Shown one piece after another: positions 1-7,532 of a DNA stretch of 64,000 nt. Position 1 is the first letter of the stretch. The number at the start of each line of letters is the position of its first letter. Made by a program: the position numbers and the translations under genes. The notes beneath the pieces are model-generated. The model was not told the DNA's origin. It made no database searches and saw only the letters and a list, made by a program, of their open reading frames with translations. The stretch is from Albimonas sp963977235 (GTDB lineage: Bacteria > Pseudomonadota > Alphaproteobacteria > Rhodobacterales > Rhodobacteraceae), in contig NZ_CAXBOD010000018.1 of NCBI RefSeq assembly GCF_963977235.1, positions 1 through 64,000 on the forward strand, given 5' to 3'.

Positions 1-246
1 CCAGGCGCCACGCCGAACAGCCCCCGTCGAACCCGCCTCGCAAAGCGCCTGTTCTTTGGTGAGTCAGGAGCCCGCCAGAGGCTCCCGCCCTCCCCACCGA
101 GGCGCACCCCTCACCCCACACGGGACGCAGCCAAGCCCGCCCGCAGGGCGCCTGCTTTCCGTTTGCTCAAACGAAGACTCCCCGGGCCCAACAAGGCGCC
201 CAGGGTGTTCCTCTCATGCTCCGACAAGCAGACTGCGCGCCCGCCC
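1..246. other. Left-edge intergenic region with one copy of a dispersed repeat
   Basis: No convincing gene was found. Short frames here have no ribosome binding site and are biased in composition. Positions 124-155 carry a 32-bp sequence that recurs exactly, inverted, at 6682-6713. Confidence 0.6.
124..155 (+). repeat. 32-bp dispersed repeat, copy 1
   Basis: The 32 bases are identical to the reverse complement of 6682-6713. The right part (GCAGGGCGCCTGC) has dyad character and could fold into a short hairpin. Both copies are intergenic. Confidence 0.8.
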
Positions 247-771
247 TCAGTAGGCGATCCCCATCGAGCCGCTCAGCGCCAGCACCGCCAGCCCCAGGGC
301 CAGGGTCGCCATCACCTCGATCGCGACCAGATAGGTGTGGTTGCCGTGCAGCATCGCGAGCGCGGCCTGGTGCGCCTCGGGGTCGCCGCGCAGGCCGGTG
401 GCGTGAACCCGCTCTTCGCCGTCGGCGATCGAGCGGCGAACCGGCTCGGTCATGAACAGGTACATCCCGCCCACCAGCATCAGCAGCGCCAGCGGCGCCC
501 CGTCGCCCGCCTGCGAGAGCTTGTAGAGCCCGGCGACCGCCAGCACGATTCCCGTCAGCATCACGACCAGGAACCGGGCCGAGTGGCGCCACAGCGCCTG
601 TCGCCGCGCCTCGATCGCCTCGAGCGCGTCTTCGCTCACGCGCCTGTGGGACGAGGGGCAGCGCCGCCAGCAGATCAGCGACCAGCCGGTGCGCAGCGCC
701 ATGGCCAGAAGCAGCCAGCGGGTCAGCGGATCCTGACCGATCGCCTCGAGGATGTTCGCCAGGCCGTCCAT
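247..771 (-). CDS. Small integral membrane protein of unknown function
   Basis: The product has 174 residues and I do not recognise the family. Three or four hydrophobic segments are visible: around RWLLLAMALRTGW near the N-terminus, ARFLVVMLTGIVLAVAGL, APLALLMLVGGMYLFM, and a last one near the C-terminus (LVAIEVMATLALGLAVLAL). The segment between the first two is basic and Arg/Glu-rich, and would lie in the cytoplasm. The start at 771 was chosen because GGAGGA lies seven bases upstream. The open frame extends further, but only with Arg/Pro-rich sequence typical of GC-rich noncoding DNA. It lies just downstream of the DsbA-like gene on the same strand and may be co-transcribed with it. No function is inferred. 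Confidence 0.7.
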   Translation of the reverse strand: MDGLANILEAIGQDPLTRWLLLAMALRTGWSLICWRRCPSSHRRVSEDALEAIEARRQALWRHSARFLVVMLTGIVLAVAGLYKLSQAGDGAPLALLMLVGGMYLFMTEPVRRSIADGEERVHATGLRGDPEAHQAALAMLHGNHTYLVAIEVMATLALGLAVLALSGSMGIAY

Positions 772-844
772 CAAGCCGTCCTCCGCGTTCCGCCGCGCGG
801 CCGGCGTCCTTCGCCGGCCCCTGCGGCCACAGCCCGCCCCACCC

Positions 845-1567
845 TCAGGCGGGGCCGGGCCAGTCGTTCTCCGCTCGGTCCCTTTCGGCGTCGTCGAGCT
901 CGTCGGCGTCCTCGGCGGCATCCTCGGCCTGCACGGCCTCGATGCCGCGGATCTCCTCGATCACGCGCATCCACAGGTCGGGCTCCTGCGCCCCCTGGAT
1001 CACGTACTTGCCGCCCACGAGGAAGGTCGGCACGCCGCCCACGCCGATCTCGCGCGCGGCCTCGTCCTCCTCGATCACCTCGACCCGGTCGGCGTCCGAC
1101 TCGAGCAGGGCGGCCACCACCCCGCGGTCCAGCTCGGCCGCCTCGGCGATGTCGAGCAGCACCGAGCGGTCGGAGATGTCGAGCCCGTCCTCGAAATAGG
1201 CGTGGAACAGCGCGTCCACCACGCGGCCCTGCGCGCCCTCGGTCCGCGCCCAGCGGATCAGCCGGTGCGCGTCCACCGTCGAGGGGGTCCGGGCGATGCG
1301 GGAGAAATCGATGTCGAGCCCCGCGGCCTCTGCGGCCTGCGCGATCTGGTCGTAGACCTGCCGCGCCTTCTCCTTGCCGCCGAACTTGCCCTCGAGATAG
1401 CTGCGCCGGTCCATGCCCTCGGGGGGCATGTCGGGATTCAGGCGGAACGGCCGCCAGCGGATGTCGAACGGATGGTCCGGCATGCTCGCCAGCGCATCGT
1501 CGAGTTTCGCCTTGCCGATGTAGCACCACGGGCAGATCGGGTCGGAGATGATGTCGAGCGTGATCAT
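845..1567 (-). CDS. DsbA-family (FrnE-like) thiol oxidoreductase
   Basis: The 240-residue protein has a thioredoxin fold with an inserted helical domain, as in the DsbA/FrnE group (2-hydroxychromene-2-carboxylate isomerase/DsbA superfamily). The active-site motif CPWC is at residues 12-15, after the first strand (TLDIISDP). The helical insert covers roughly residues 50-150. The cis-proline loop GVGGVPTFLV lies near residue 180. There is no signal peptide, so it should act in the cytoplasm, as FrnE proteins do in disulfide and oxidative-stress handling. The start at 1567 was chosen because it places the first strand right at the N-terminus; a longer frame upstream adds 21 residues. The acidic C-terminal tail (about 30 residues rich in Glu, Asp and Ala) is an unconserved extension. 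Confidence 0.88.
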   Translation of the reverse strand: MITLDIISDPICPWCYIGKAKLDDALASMPDHPFDIRWRPFRLNPDMPPEGMDRRSYLEGKFGGKEKARQVYDQIAQAAEAAGLDIDFSRIARTPSTVDAHRLIRWARTEGAQGRVVDALFHAYFEDGLDISDRSVLLDIAEAAELDRGVVAALLESDADRVEVIEEDEAAREIGVGGVPTFLVGGKYVIQGAQEPDLWMRVIEEIRGIEAVQAEDAAEDADELDDAERDRAENDWPGPA

Positions 1568-1651
1568 GGCCGCAATGTGGGTAGCCGCGGGCCCAAGGTC
1601 AATTCCAGCTTTCACGGCGTCCTGACGCACGCGTCAGCGCGCGGTCGCCGG

Positions 1652-2356
1652 CTAAAGCCCGAAATGACGGTCCAGCAGCCCGCGATACCAGGCCTTCAGC
1701 GCCGGGTCGTGGCGGACGAAATCGGCGTCCTGCCGGGCGAGGCTCGCGGCGCCCGGCCGATGAAGATGGGCCCCGAGCTCGGCCTGCCAGGTGTCGAGGA
1801 TCGGGCGCGTCACCTCCGGGTGGAACTGGGTGGCGAGCGCGGCGCCCACGCGGAACGCCTGGTTGGCCCAGGGCCCCTCGGCGGTCGCCAGCATCTCGGC
1901 CCCCGGCGGGCGCGAGAACCCCTGAAAATTGCCCGACAGCACCGTCAGCCCCTCGGGAATCGGGTTTTCGGGGATCTGGTCTTGGGGGGCGGGCAGGGGC
2001 CGCACCTCGTGAAAGCCCCAGGCGATGCGCCCGGCCGGATCGGGGGCGACCTGCGCGCCCAGCGCGTGGGCCAGCATCTGCGCGCCCAGGCACACGCACA
2101 GCATCGGCAGGCCGCGGTCGAGCGCCCCGCGCATCAACGCCATCTCCTGCTGCATCCAGGGCTGGCTCGCGAGGTCGGTGACCATCTGCGGCCCGCCCAT
2201 CACCAGCAGCCCGTCGACCTTCTCGAGCCCCGGCAGCGCCTCGCCCTTCCAGGCGTGGACGACCCGCGCCTGCGCCCCCCGCGCGCGCAGATGCGACAGC
2301 CCCGCGTCGGGCGTCGCGTGGTCCATGTGCTCGAGGATCAGGATCCGGCGCGCCAT
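1652..2356 (-). CDS. Class I glutamine amidotransferase domain protein
   Basis: The 234-residue protein is a stand-alone class I (triad) amidotransferase domain. The nucleophile elbow is LCVCLGAQ with Cys89. The His/Glu pair is in QFHPEVTRP (His179, Glu181). It resembles the GMP synthase-like amidotransferases that release ammonia from glutamine for an unknown acceptor; some relatives hydrolyse gamma-glutamyl compounds. It is cytoplasmic, with no signal peptide. The ATG lies five bases after the stop of the patatin gene, so the two are almost certainly one transcript. No synthetase partner is adjacent, so the substrate cannot be given. Confidence 0.88.
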   Translation of the reverse strand: MARRILILEHMDHATPDAGLSHLRARGAQARVVHAWKGEALPGLEKVDGLLVMGGPQMVTDLASQPWMQQEMALMRGALDRGLPMLCVCLGAQMLAHALGAQVAPDPAGRIAWGFHEVRPLPAPQDQIPENPIPEGLTVLSGNFQGFSRPPGAEMLATAEGPWANQAFRVGAALATQFHPEVTRPILDTWQAELGAHLHRPGAASLARQDADFVRHDPALKAWYRGLLDRHFGL

Positions 2357-2361
2357 CGCCT

Positions 2362-3423
2362 TCACCCCGCGTAGAGCGAGCGCAGGTCGACGCTGGCCTG
2401 CTTGCCCAGATCCGACCAATGCTCCTTGAGGAAGCTCTCGGCGGCCGTGCGCCCGAGGTCTTTGAGGTTGCGCACCAGCGTCCAGTCGGCGTTCATCTTT
2501 GTCGCCACCCCCAGCTTGCCCATGGTCTCGTCGTCCGAGATCGAGTGCACCAGCACGTCCTTCATCGCCCCCTCCGGGATCACCCCCTCGGCCAGCAGGC
2601 GGCGCACGAAGGTGATCGCGCGAAGCTCCCCCAGCAGGGCGGCGTTGAAGCTGATCTCGTTGGTGCGGTTGAGGATGTCGCGCGCGGTGCGGGGCAGCTC
2701 GTCGCGCACGATGGGGTTGATATGCACGATCAGCAGGTCGCGCGCCTTGGTGCCGTAGAACAGCGGCCACAGCGGCGGGTTGCCGGTGAAGCCGCCGTCC
2801 CAGTAGGCCTCGCGACGGCCGGTCTCGGGGTCGTCGATCTCGACCGCCTGGAACACCGAGGGCAGGCAGGTCGAGGCGAGGATCGCCTCGGTCCCGATCT
2901 CCTCGCCCTGGAACACCCGCGCCTTGCCGGTGCGCACGTTGGTGGCGCCGATGAACAGATGCGGCGGCTCGGCGTTGCAGATCGTGTCGAAATGCAGCTG
3001 CTCGATCAGCAGGTTGCGCAGCGGGTTGATGTTGAACGGGTTGAGGTCGTAGGGCGAGAACATGCGCGTCAGGCTGTCGCCGAACCCCCACGAGGACCCC
3101 GCCTCGATCGCGTCGGCAAGGTTCTCGGTGGTCGGGTCGAAGGCGCGCACCCACTCCAGCAGCGGGTTGGGCAGCCCCGAGGAATACCGCGCGATCGAGC
3201 CCCAGAACCGGTCGAGCGAGGCCCGCGCCGCCTCGCGCCCCCCGTTCAGCAGCCCGGTCTTCATCGCGGCCGCGTTCATTGCGCCGGCCGAGGTCGCGGT
3301 GATCCCCTCGAACTCCAGCGCCTCCTCCTCCAGCAGCCGGTCGAGCACGCCCCAGGTGAAGGCCCCGTGCGCGCCGCCGCCCTGCAGGGCGAGGTTGATG
3401 GTCTTGGTCTTGCGACGGGCCAT
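2362..3423 (-). CDS. Patatin-like phospholipase
   Basis: The 353-residue protein has the patatin layout: oxyanion loop GGGAHGAF near residue 14, nucleophile elbow ATSAGAMNA near residue 50, and the Asp of the Ser-Asp dyad in YWDGGFTGN. It would hydrolyse acyl ester bonds in phospholipids or related lipids. In proteobacteria such proteins sit near the membrane or on polyhydroxybutyrate granules. The elbow reads A-T-S-A-G where G-x-S-x-G is usual. The neighbouring 3-hydroxybutyrate dehydrogenase allows a link to polyhydroxybutyrate turnover, but that is inference only. The start at 3423 was chosen because the conserved strand follows at once and the upstream frame is Arg/Pro-rich. Confidence 0.9.
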   Translation of the reverse strand: MARRKTKTINLALQGGGAHGAFTWGVLDRLLEEEALEFEGITATSAGAMNAAAMKTGLLNGGREAARASLDRFWGSIARYSSGLPNPLLEWVRAFDPTTENLADAIEAGSSWGFGDSLTRMFSPYDLNPFNINPLRNLLIEQLHFDTICNAEPPHLFIGATNVRTGKARVFQGEEIGTEAILASTCLPSVFQAVEIDDPETGRREAYWDGGFTGNPPLWPLFYGTKARDLLIVHINPIVRDELPRTARDILNRTNEISFNAALLGELRAITFVRRLLAEGVIPEGAMKDVLVHSISDDETMGKLGVATKMNADWTLVRNLKDLGRTAAESFLKEHWSDLGKQASVDLRSLYAG

Positions 3424-3549
3424 GGCCGCCTCCGTTCGCTCGTCCGCGCCGGGCCCCGGGCGGGCGGGCGCCCGCCCGGGGATTCGCCGACGCTCCGGGG
3501 CGCCGAGGTAGGCCCGCCCGGGGCGCGAATTCAATAGGCGGACGCTGCG

Positions 3550-3639
3550 TCGCCCCGGACGAGGCGACGCGCCCTGACCATCGCGCCCCGGTCGGGGCGA
3601 CGCGCTCTGGCTGTCGCGCCCCGGTCGGGGCGACGCCGG
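3550..3639. repeat. Tandem hairpin repeat, about 33 bp, 2.8 copies
   Basis: Units begin at about 3550, 3581 and 3614. Each contains the inverted repeat GCCCCGGTCGGGGC or a variant and ends in CGACGC. Units two and three are nearly identical over 22 bases; unit one has diverged. The array fills the gap between bdhA and the patatin gene, both on the minus strand. It could act as a terminator or mRNA-stabilising element after bdhA. Confidence 0.65.
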
Positions 3640-3646
3640 TGCGCGG

Positions 3647-4432
3647 TTACAGGGCCGTCCAGCCGCCGTCGACCGAGATCGTGGTGCCGGTGATCTGGGC
3701 CGCGTCCTCCGAGCACAGGAAGGCCACCGTGCCGCCCAGCTGCTCGACGGTCGCGAACTCCTTGGAGGGCTGACGCTCGAGCAGGACCTTCTCGATCACC
3801 TCCTCGCGGCCCATCCCGTACTGCTTCATCGTGTCGGGGATCTGCGCCTCGACCAGCGGGGTCAGCACATAGCCCGGACAGATGGCGTTGCAGGTGATCG
3901 GCTCGCGCGCGGTCTCGAGCGCGGTGACCTTGGTGAAGCCCACCACGCCGTGCTTGGCGGTCACGTAGGCGCCCTTGTAGGGCGAGGCGGTCAGCCCGTG
4001 GGCCGAGGCGATGTTGATCACTCGACCCCAGCCGCCCTTGCGCATGATCGGCAGGGCCGCGGCGGTGGTGTGGAAGGCCGAGGACATGTTGATGGCGATG
4101 ATCGCGTCCCATTTCGCGACCGGGAAATCCTCGATCGGGGCCACGTGCTGGATGCCGGCGTTGTTCACGAGAATGTCGACGCCGCCGAACTTCGCCTCGG
4201 CCTTGGTCACCAGGGCCCGGCACTGGTCGCCCTTGCTCATGTCGGCCTGAATGTAGGCCACGTCCACGCCGTGTTCCTTCGCGATCTTCTCGGCGAGCGC
4301 ATGGTCCTCGTCGGAATCGGAGAAGGAATTGATCACGACCCGGGCGCCGCGGGCGGCGAGGCATTCGGCGATGCCGAGCCCGATGCCCGAGTTGGACCCC
4401 GTCACCACGGCGGTTTTTCCGGTGAGAGACAT
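3647..4432 (-). CDS. bdhA: D-3-hydroxybutyrate dehydrogenase (SDR family)
   Basis: The 261-residue short-chain dehydrogenase interconverts D-3-hydroxybutyrate and acetoacetate with NAD, the exit step of polyhydroxybutyrate and ketone-body use. The glycine-rich loop TGSNSGIG is at 11-18 and NNAG at 90-93. The catalytic residues are Ser143, Tyr156 and Lys160 (INIASAHG; YVTAKHG). The hydroxybutyrate dehydrogenase signature is strong: NNAGIQHVAPIEDFP, the HGL.ASPYK.AYV stretch and the C-terminal ISVDGGWTAL. The length is that of the family. The start at 4432 matches the canonical MSLTGKTAVVTG beginning. The enzyme is cytoplasmic. The next gene downstream is the patatin, beyond a hairpin repeat array. 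Confidence 0.95.
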   Translation of the reverse strand: MSLTGKTAVVTGSNSGIGLGIAECLAARGARVVINSFSDSDEDHALAEKIAKEHGVDVAYIQADMSKGDQCRALVTKAEAKFGGVDILVNNAGIQHVAPIEDFPVAKWDAIIAINMSSAFHTTAAALPIMRKGGWGRVINIASAHGLTASPYKGAYVTAKHGVVGFTKVTALETAREPITCNAICPGYVLTPLVEAQIPDTMKQYGMGREEVIEKVLLERQPSKEFATVEQLGGTVAFLCSEDAAQITGTTISVDGGWTAL

Positions 4433-4778
4433 GTCGCGTTTCGCTCCTGCGAGAATTAGGGTGCGCAGCGTCGCGGCCGGGTCGGGCAGGGGTCTTTCGG
4501 GGTCCCGCCCGCCGACCGGCCGCATCGCGCCGGCGCCAGGACACTATGTCTTCGCAGGTGCGAAATCGAGCGGCGCGCGCCGATGCGACGCAGGAATGCG
4601 GCGCGCAGGGGCGTTGTCGGAACCAGCAGTCTGGGGGGCGCAAAAAAAAGACGCCCTCCGAGGAGGGCGTCCAGTGTTGAGGCAGGTTTCATACAGGCAA
4701 GAAACCTATCGAGCAGTGGGGGGAGGATACGGAACAGCGACGCCGCTCGGCAAGCGAAAGTTTCGCGACCTCCGTCGT
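4433..4778. other. Intergenic region holding a minus-strand terminator and a candidate small RNA
   Basis: This is the divergent gap between bdhA and the solute-binding protein gene. Its right half carries a perfect terminator facing leftwards, listed separately, together with a second hairpin upstream of it. Neither flanking gene needs that terminator: bdhA starts beyond it and the binding protein runs the other way. Confidence 0.6.
4642..4671 (-). terminator. Rho-independent terminator on the minus strand
   Basis: GACGCCCTCC at 4650-4659 pairs perfectly with GGAGGGCGTC at 4662-4671 through a two-base loop. On the minus strand it is followed at once by a run of U residues (the eight A at 4642-4649 on the plus strand). 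This is the cleanest intrinsic terminator in the window. Confidence 0.88.
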
Positions 4779-4790
4779 TTGACGCAATTC
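4642..4790 (-). ncRNA. Candidate small RNA antisense to the 5' end of the solute-binding protein gene
   Basis: The strong minus-strand terminator at 4642-4671 has no minus-strand gene upstream of it. Just before it, on the minus strand, AGGTTTC and GAAACCT (about 4690-4713) can form a second hairpin. Further upstream is a single-stranded stretch TCCTCCCCCC, complementary to Shine-Dalgarno sequences. Terminator, hairpin and C-rich anti-Shine-Dalgarno stretch make a typical small-RNA architecture; alphaproteobacterial stress RNAs with CCUCC loops are known. The 5' end is not defined and no clear promoter was seen, so the right boundary is a guess. The RNA would overlap the start region of the plus-strand binding protein gene. 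Confidence 0.4.
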
Positions 4791-6617
4791 GCGGCGGTTT
4801 CGCGCGAACTCCGCCGGGGGGCGCGCGGTCTGGCGGTGGCGGCGCTGGCGGGGCTGCATCTGGCGCTCGGCGCCACATGCAGCGTGTCGGCGGCAGAGCC
4901 CACGCAGGGTCTTGCGATGCTCGGCGCGCCGGAACTGCCCGCGGACTTCGATCATCTGCCCTACGCCAATCCCGACGCGCCCCAGGGCGGGCGGATCGTG
5001 CTGGGCGAGATCGGGGGATTCGACTCGCTCAACCCCTACATCCTCAAGGGCCGCTCGGTCTGGGCGGTGCGCGGGCTGATGATCGAATCGCTGATGGTGC
5101 GCTCGATCGACGAGCCTTTCGCGCTCTACCCCTCGCTGGCCGAGTCCGTGACCGTGCCCGAGGACCGCGCCTGGGTGGAGTTCACGCTCGACCCCCGGGC
5201 CCGCTTCTCCGACGGCGCGCCGGTGACCGTCGAGGATGTGATCTGGTCGATGGAGGTGCTGGCCGAGAAGGGCCTGCCCGGCTTCCGCTCCACCTGGAAC
5301 CGGGTCGCGGGGTGGCAGCGGACGGGCGAGCGCTCGGTCCGTTTCGACTTCGTCGAGCCCGACGCCGAGCTTGCGATGATCCTTGCCCTGCGCCCGATCC
5401 TGCAGGAGGCCCACTACGCCGGGCGCGACTTCGCCGACAGCTCGCTGGTCCCGCCGGTCGCCTCGGGCCCCTACACGGTCGAGGACGTCGAGCCCGGCCG
5501 CCGGGTGGTGTTCCGCAAGGACCCCGACTGGTGGGGCGCGGACCTTCCCGCCAACCGCGGCCGCTTCAACTTCGAGACCATCCGGCATGAGTGGTTCAAG
5601 GACGGCTCGGCCCTGTTCGAGGCGTTCCGCGCCGGCGAACTCGACCTGGTGCGCGAGGGCGATCCGGCGCGCTGGGCGGACGGCTACGCCTTCCCCGCCG
5701 CCCAGCGGGGCGAGATCGTGCAGGAGACGATCCCCTCGGGCCGCCCCTCGGGGATGATCGGCTTCGTGTTCAACACCCGCCGCGCCGTCTTCGAGGACAT
5801 CCGCGTGCGCGAGGCGCTGGCGCTGGCCTTCGACTTCGAATGGGTGAACCAGACCCTCAACCGCGGCGCCTTCGCGCGGGTCCGCAGCCCCTTCGGCGGC
5901 TCGGTCCTGGGCTTCGAGGGCCCGGCCGAGGGGCGCGAGCGCGAGATCCTCGCCCCCTTCGCCGACACGCTCCCCCAGGGCGCGCTCGACGAGGGCTTCG
6001 CCTGGCCGCAGACCGATGGCGAGGGCCGCAACCGGCGCAACCTGCGCCAGGCCGCCAAGCTGCTGGCCGAGGCCGGCTGGTCGGTCGAGAACGGCGTCCT
6101 GGTCGACGCGCAGGGCGCGCCCTTCCGCTTCGAGATCCTGCTCGGCGGCTCTGCCTGGGAGACGGCGGCAGAGGTCTTTGCCCGCCAGCTCCGGCCGCTC
6201 GGCATCGAGGCCTCGGCGCGGCTGGTCGACGGGGCGCAGTACGAGGCGCGACGCTCGGAGTATGACTTCGACATGATCGTCAACACCTGGGCGATGAGCC
6301 TGAGCCCCGGCGCCGAGCAGCGCTTCTACTGGGGCCGGGCCGGCGCGACCCAGCCGGGCACGCGCAACTACCCCGGCATCGACAGCCCCGCGGTCGAGGC
6401 CGCCCTCGAGGCGATCCTGGCCGCGACGACGCCGCAGGACCACGCGGCGGCGGTGCGCGCGCTCGACCGGGTGCTGACCACCGGCTTCTGGTTCGTCCCG
6501 CTGTGGTACGCGCCCGAGAGCCGGATCGCCTACCGCGCCGACCTGCGTCACCCCGAGCGGCTGCCCCTCTACGGCGACTGGCCGGGCTGGCTGCCGGACG
6601 TGTGGTGGCGCGAGTGA
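4779..6617 (+). CDS. ABC transporter family 5 solute-binding protein (peptide type, YejA-like)
   Basis: The product is a periplasmic binding protein of the peptide/nickel family (SBP_bac_5), closest by eye to the YejA group. A signal peptide precedes the mature domain: basic ELRRGARG, a hydrophobic run AVAALAGLHLALGA, and a probable cut near VSAAE. Family landmarks follow: ANPDAPQGGRIVLGEIGGFDSLNPY, FTLDPRARFSDGAPVTVEDV and the C-terminal WFVPLWYAPESRIAY region. The start is uncertain. No ATG fits. TTG at 4779 gives a normal signal peptide but lacks a clear ribosome site; GTG at 4716 is an alternative with a long polar leader. A GGGGGAGGA run lies at about 4717-4725. No permease or ATPase gene is adjacent, so the partner transporter is elsewhere. 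The start region overlaps a candidate antisense RNA. Confidence 0.85.
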   Translation: MTQFAAVSRELRRGARGLAVAALAGLHLALGATCSVSAAEPTQGLAMLGAPELPADFDHLPYANPDAPQGGRIVLGEIGGFDSLNPYILKGRSVWAVRGLMIESLMVRSIDEPFALYPSLAESVTVPEDRAWVEFTLDPRARFSDGAPVTVEDVIWSMEVLAEKGLPGFRSTWNRVAGWQRTGERSVRFDFVEPDAELAMILALRPILQEAHYAGRDFADSSLVPPVASGPYTVEDVEPGRRVVFRKDPDWWGADLPANRGRFNFETIRHEWFKDGSALFEAFRAGELDLVREGDPARWADGYAFPAAQRGEIVQETIPSGRPSGMIGFVFNTRRAVFEDIRVREALALAFDFEWVNQTLNRGAFARVRSPFGGSVLGFEGPAEGREREILAPFADTLPQGALDEGFAWPQTDGEGRNRRNLRQAAKLLAEAGWSVENGVLVDAQGAPFRFEILLGGSAWETAAEVFARQLRPLGIEASARLVDGAQYEARRSEYDFDMIVNTWAMSLSPGAEQRFYWGRAGATQPGTRNYPGIDSPAVEAALEAILAATTPQDHAAAVRALDRVLTTGFWFVPLWYAPESRIAYRADLRHPERLPLYGDWPGWLPDVWWRE

Positions 6618-6681
6618 CCCCGGACGGCGCGCCCTGCTCCCGGGGCGCGCCGCCGACCCGACGAGCGTGACGGAGCGGACT

Positions 6682-6713
6682 GCAGGCGCCCTGCGGGCGG
6701 GCTTGGCTGCGTC
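6682..6713 (-). repeat. 32-bp dispersed repeat, copy 2
   Basis: This is the exact reverse complement of 124-155. Identity stops at the edges of the 32-base core. Confidence 0.8.
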
Positions 6714-6789
6714 GCGCCAGGGCCTGTGGGCGCGAGGGGCCGGCGAGCGGGCGGGCCAGGTTGCCGGCGATCGCCCAGGGGGCGAGCAA

Positions 6790-6807
6790 AGTTGACAGCT
6801 GTCAACT
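6790..6807. promoter_or_regulatory. 18-bp perfect palindrome fitting an FNR/FixK-type box
   Basis: AGTTGACAGCTGTCAACT is a perfect dyad in otherwise GC-rich DNA. Its core fits TTGA-N6-TCAA, the pattern bound by FNR/FixK-family regulators (FnrL in Rhodobacter). It lies about 130 bases upstream of the HIT-family gene. Other regulators with dyad sites are possible. Confidence 0.45.
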
Positions 6808-6939
6808 CTGCGTTCCAAGCCGCGAGGGCTGCGGGCGGGGGCGCGGGCCCGCCCTCGGCGCAGGGGCGATGGACGGGGGGCGGGCGGCTGCGCTAACCCT
6901 TGGCCCGATCGCCCCGACCCCGGCCCCAGGAAACGCCCG

Positions 6940-7332
6940 ATGAGCTACGCCTACGACGACCAGAACATCTTCGCGAAGATCCTTCGCGGCGAGATCCCCT
7001 GCAAGAAGGTGCTGGAGACCGAGCACAGCCTCGCCTTCCACGACATCCACCCGCAGGCCGAGGTCCACGTGCTGGTCATCCCCAAGGGCCCCTACGTGAC
7101 CTACGACCACTTCGCGGCCGCGGCTTCGGACACCGAGATCGTCGACTTTACCCGCGCGGTGGGCGAGGCGGCCAAGGCCGTGGGCGTGGCGCCGGCGCAG
7201 ACCGAGGGCGGCAGCCGCATCCTTTCGAACGCCGGGCCCGACGCGCACCAGGAGGTGCCGCACCTGCACATCCACATCTTCGGCGGCGAGTTCCTGGGCC
7301 GGATGATCTCGGTCCCCTCCCGCCGCAAGTGA
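6940..7332 (+). CDS. HIT-family nucleotide-binding protein (Hint-like hydrolase)
   Basis: The 130-residue protein carries the histidine triad HLHIHIFGG near residue 109. The HINT-type N-terminus DDQNIFAKILRGEIPCKK and the segment EVHVLVIPKGPYV are also present. Such proteins hydrolyse purine nucleotide phosphoramidates, AMP-lysine or similar adenylates in the cytoplasm. The length and motif order match bacterial HinT. The ATG at 6940 has AGGAAA at a suitable distance. It stands alone between intergenic regions, with a possible FNR-type site upstream. Confidence 0.93.
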   Translation: MSYAYDDQNIFAKILRGEIPCKKVLETEHSLAFHDIHPQAEVHVLVIPKGPYVTYDHFAAAASDTEIVDFTRAVGEAAKAVGVAPAQTEGGSRILSNAGPDAHQEVPHLHIHIFGGEFLGRMISVPSRRK

Positions 7333-7532
7333 CGCAAGGTCGGTCAGGGGCGCATGCCGCGCTCCTGCACGACCTGCAGCGGCGGCCCGGGGTCGCGGCC
7401 CGGAGGCGCCCCGGCCTAGAGCCGGGGCCTCGCGCGCGGGTTCGCTCCGGCGCATCGGCGGGGGAGCGGGCGCCATTCCCGGTCAGGCGCGCAGCCCCGC
7501 CCAGGGGCGCAAGCCGCGCGGCCCCCGGGGCC
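7333..7532. other. Convergent intergenic region with a palindromic element
   Basis: Between two convergent genes, CCCCGGCCTAGAGCCGGGG at about 7409-7427 forms a hairpin followed by CCTCGCGCG. It resembles the repetitive palindromes at 36542 and 45361. It may serve both genes as a transcript end. Confidence 0.5.

Larger units (their letters stand above)
6618..6939. other. Intergenic region with dispersed repeat and an 18-bp palindrome
   Basis: After the binding protein stop there is a GC hairpin (GGCGCGCCC ... GGGGCGCGCC). Next comes copy 2 of the 32-bp dispersed repeat at 6682-6713, then the palindrome at 6790-6807. No gene was recognised. Confidence 0.6.

Noticed and set aside
56..253. 65-codon frame at the left edge
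   Set aside because: It translates the dispersed 32-bp repeat and has no ribosome site or family resemblance.
3550..3639. CRISPR array
   Set aside because: Units are adjacent without unique spacers, and no cas genes are in the window. The same holds for 47076-47179.
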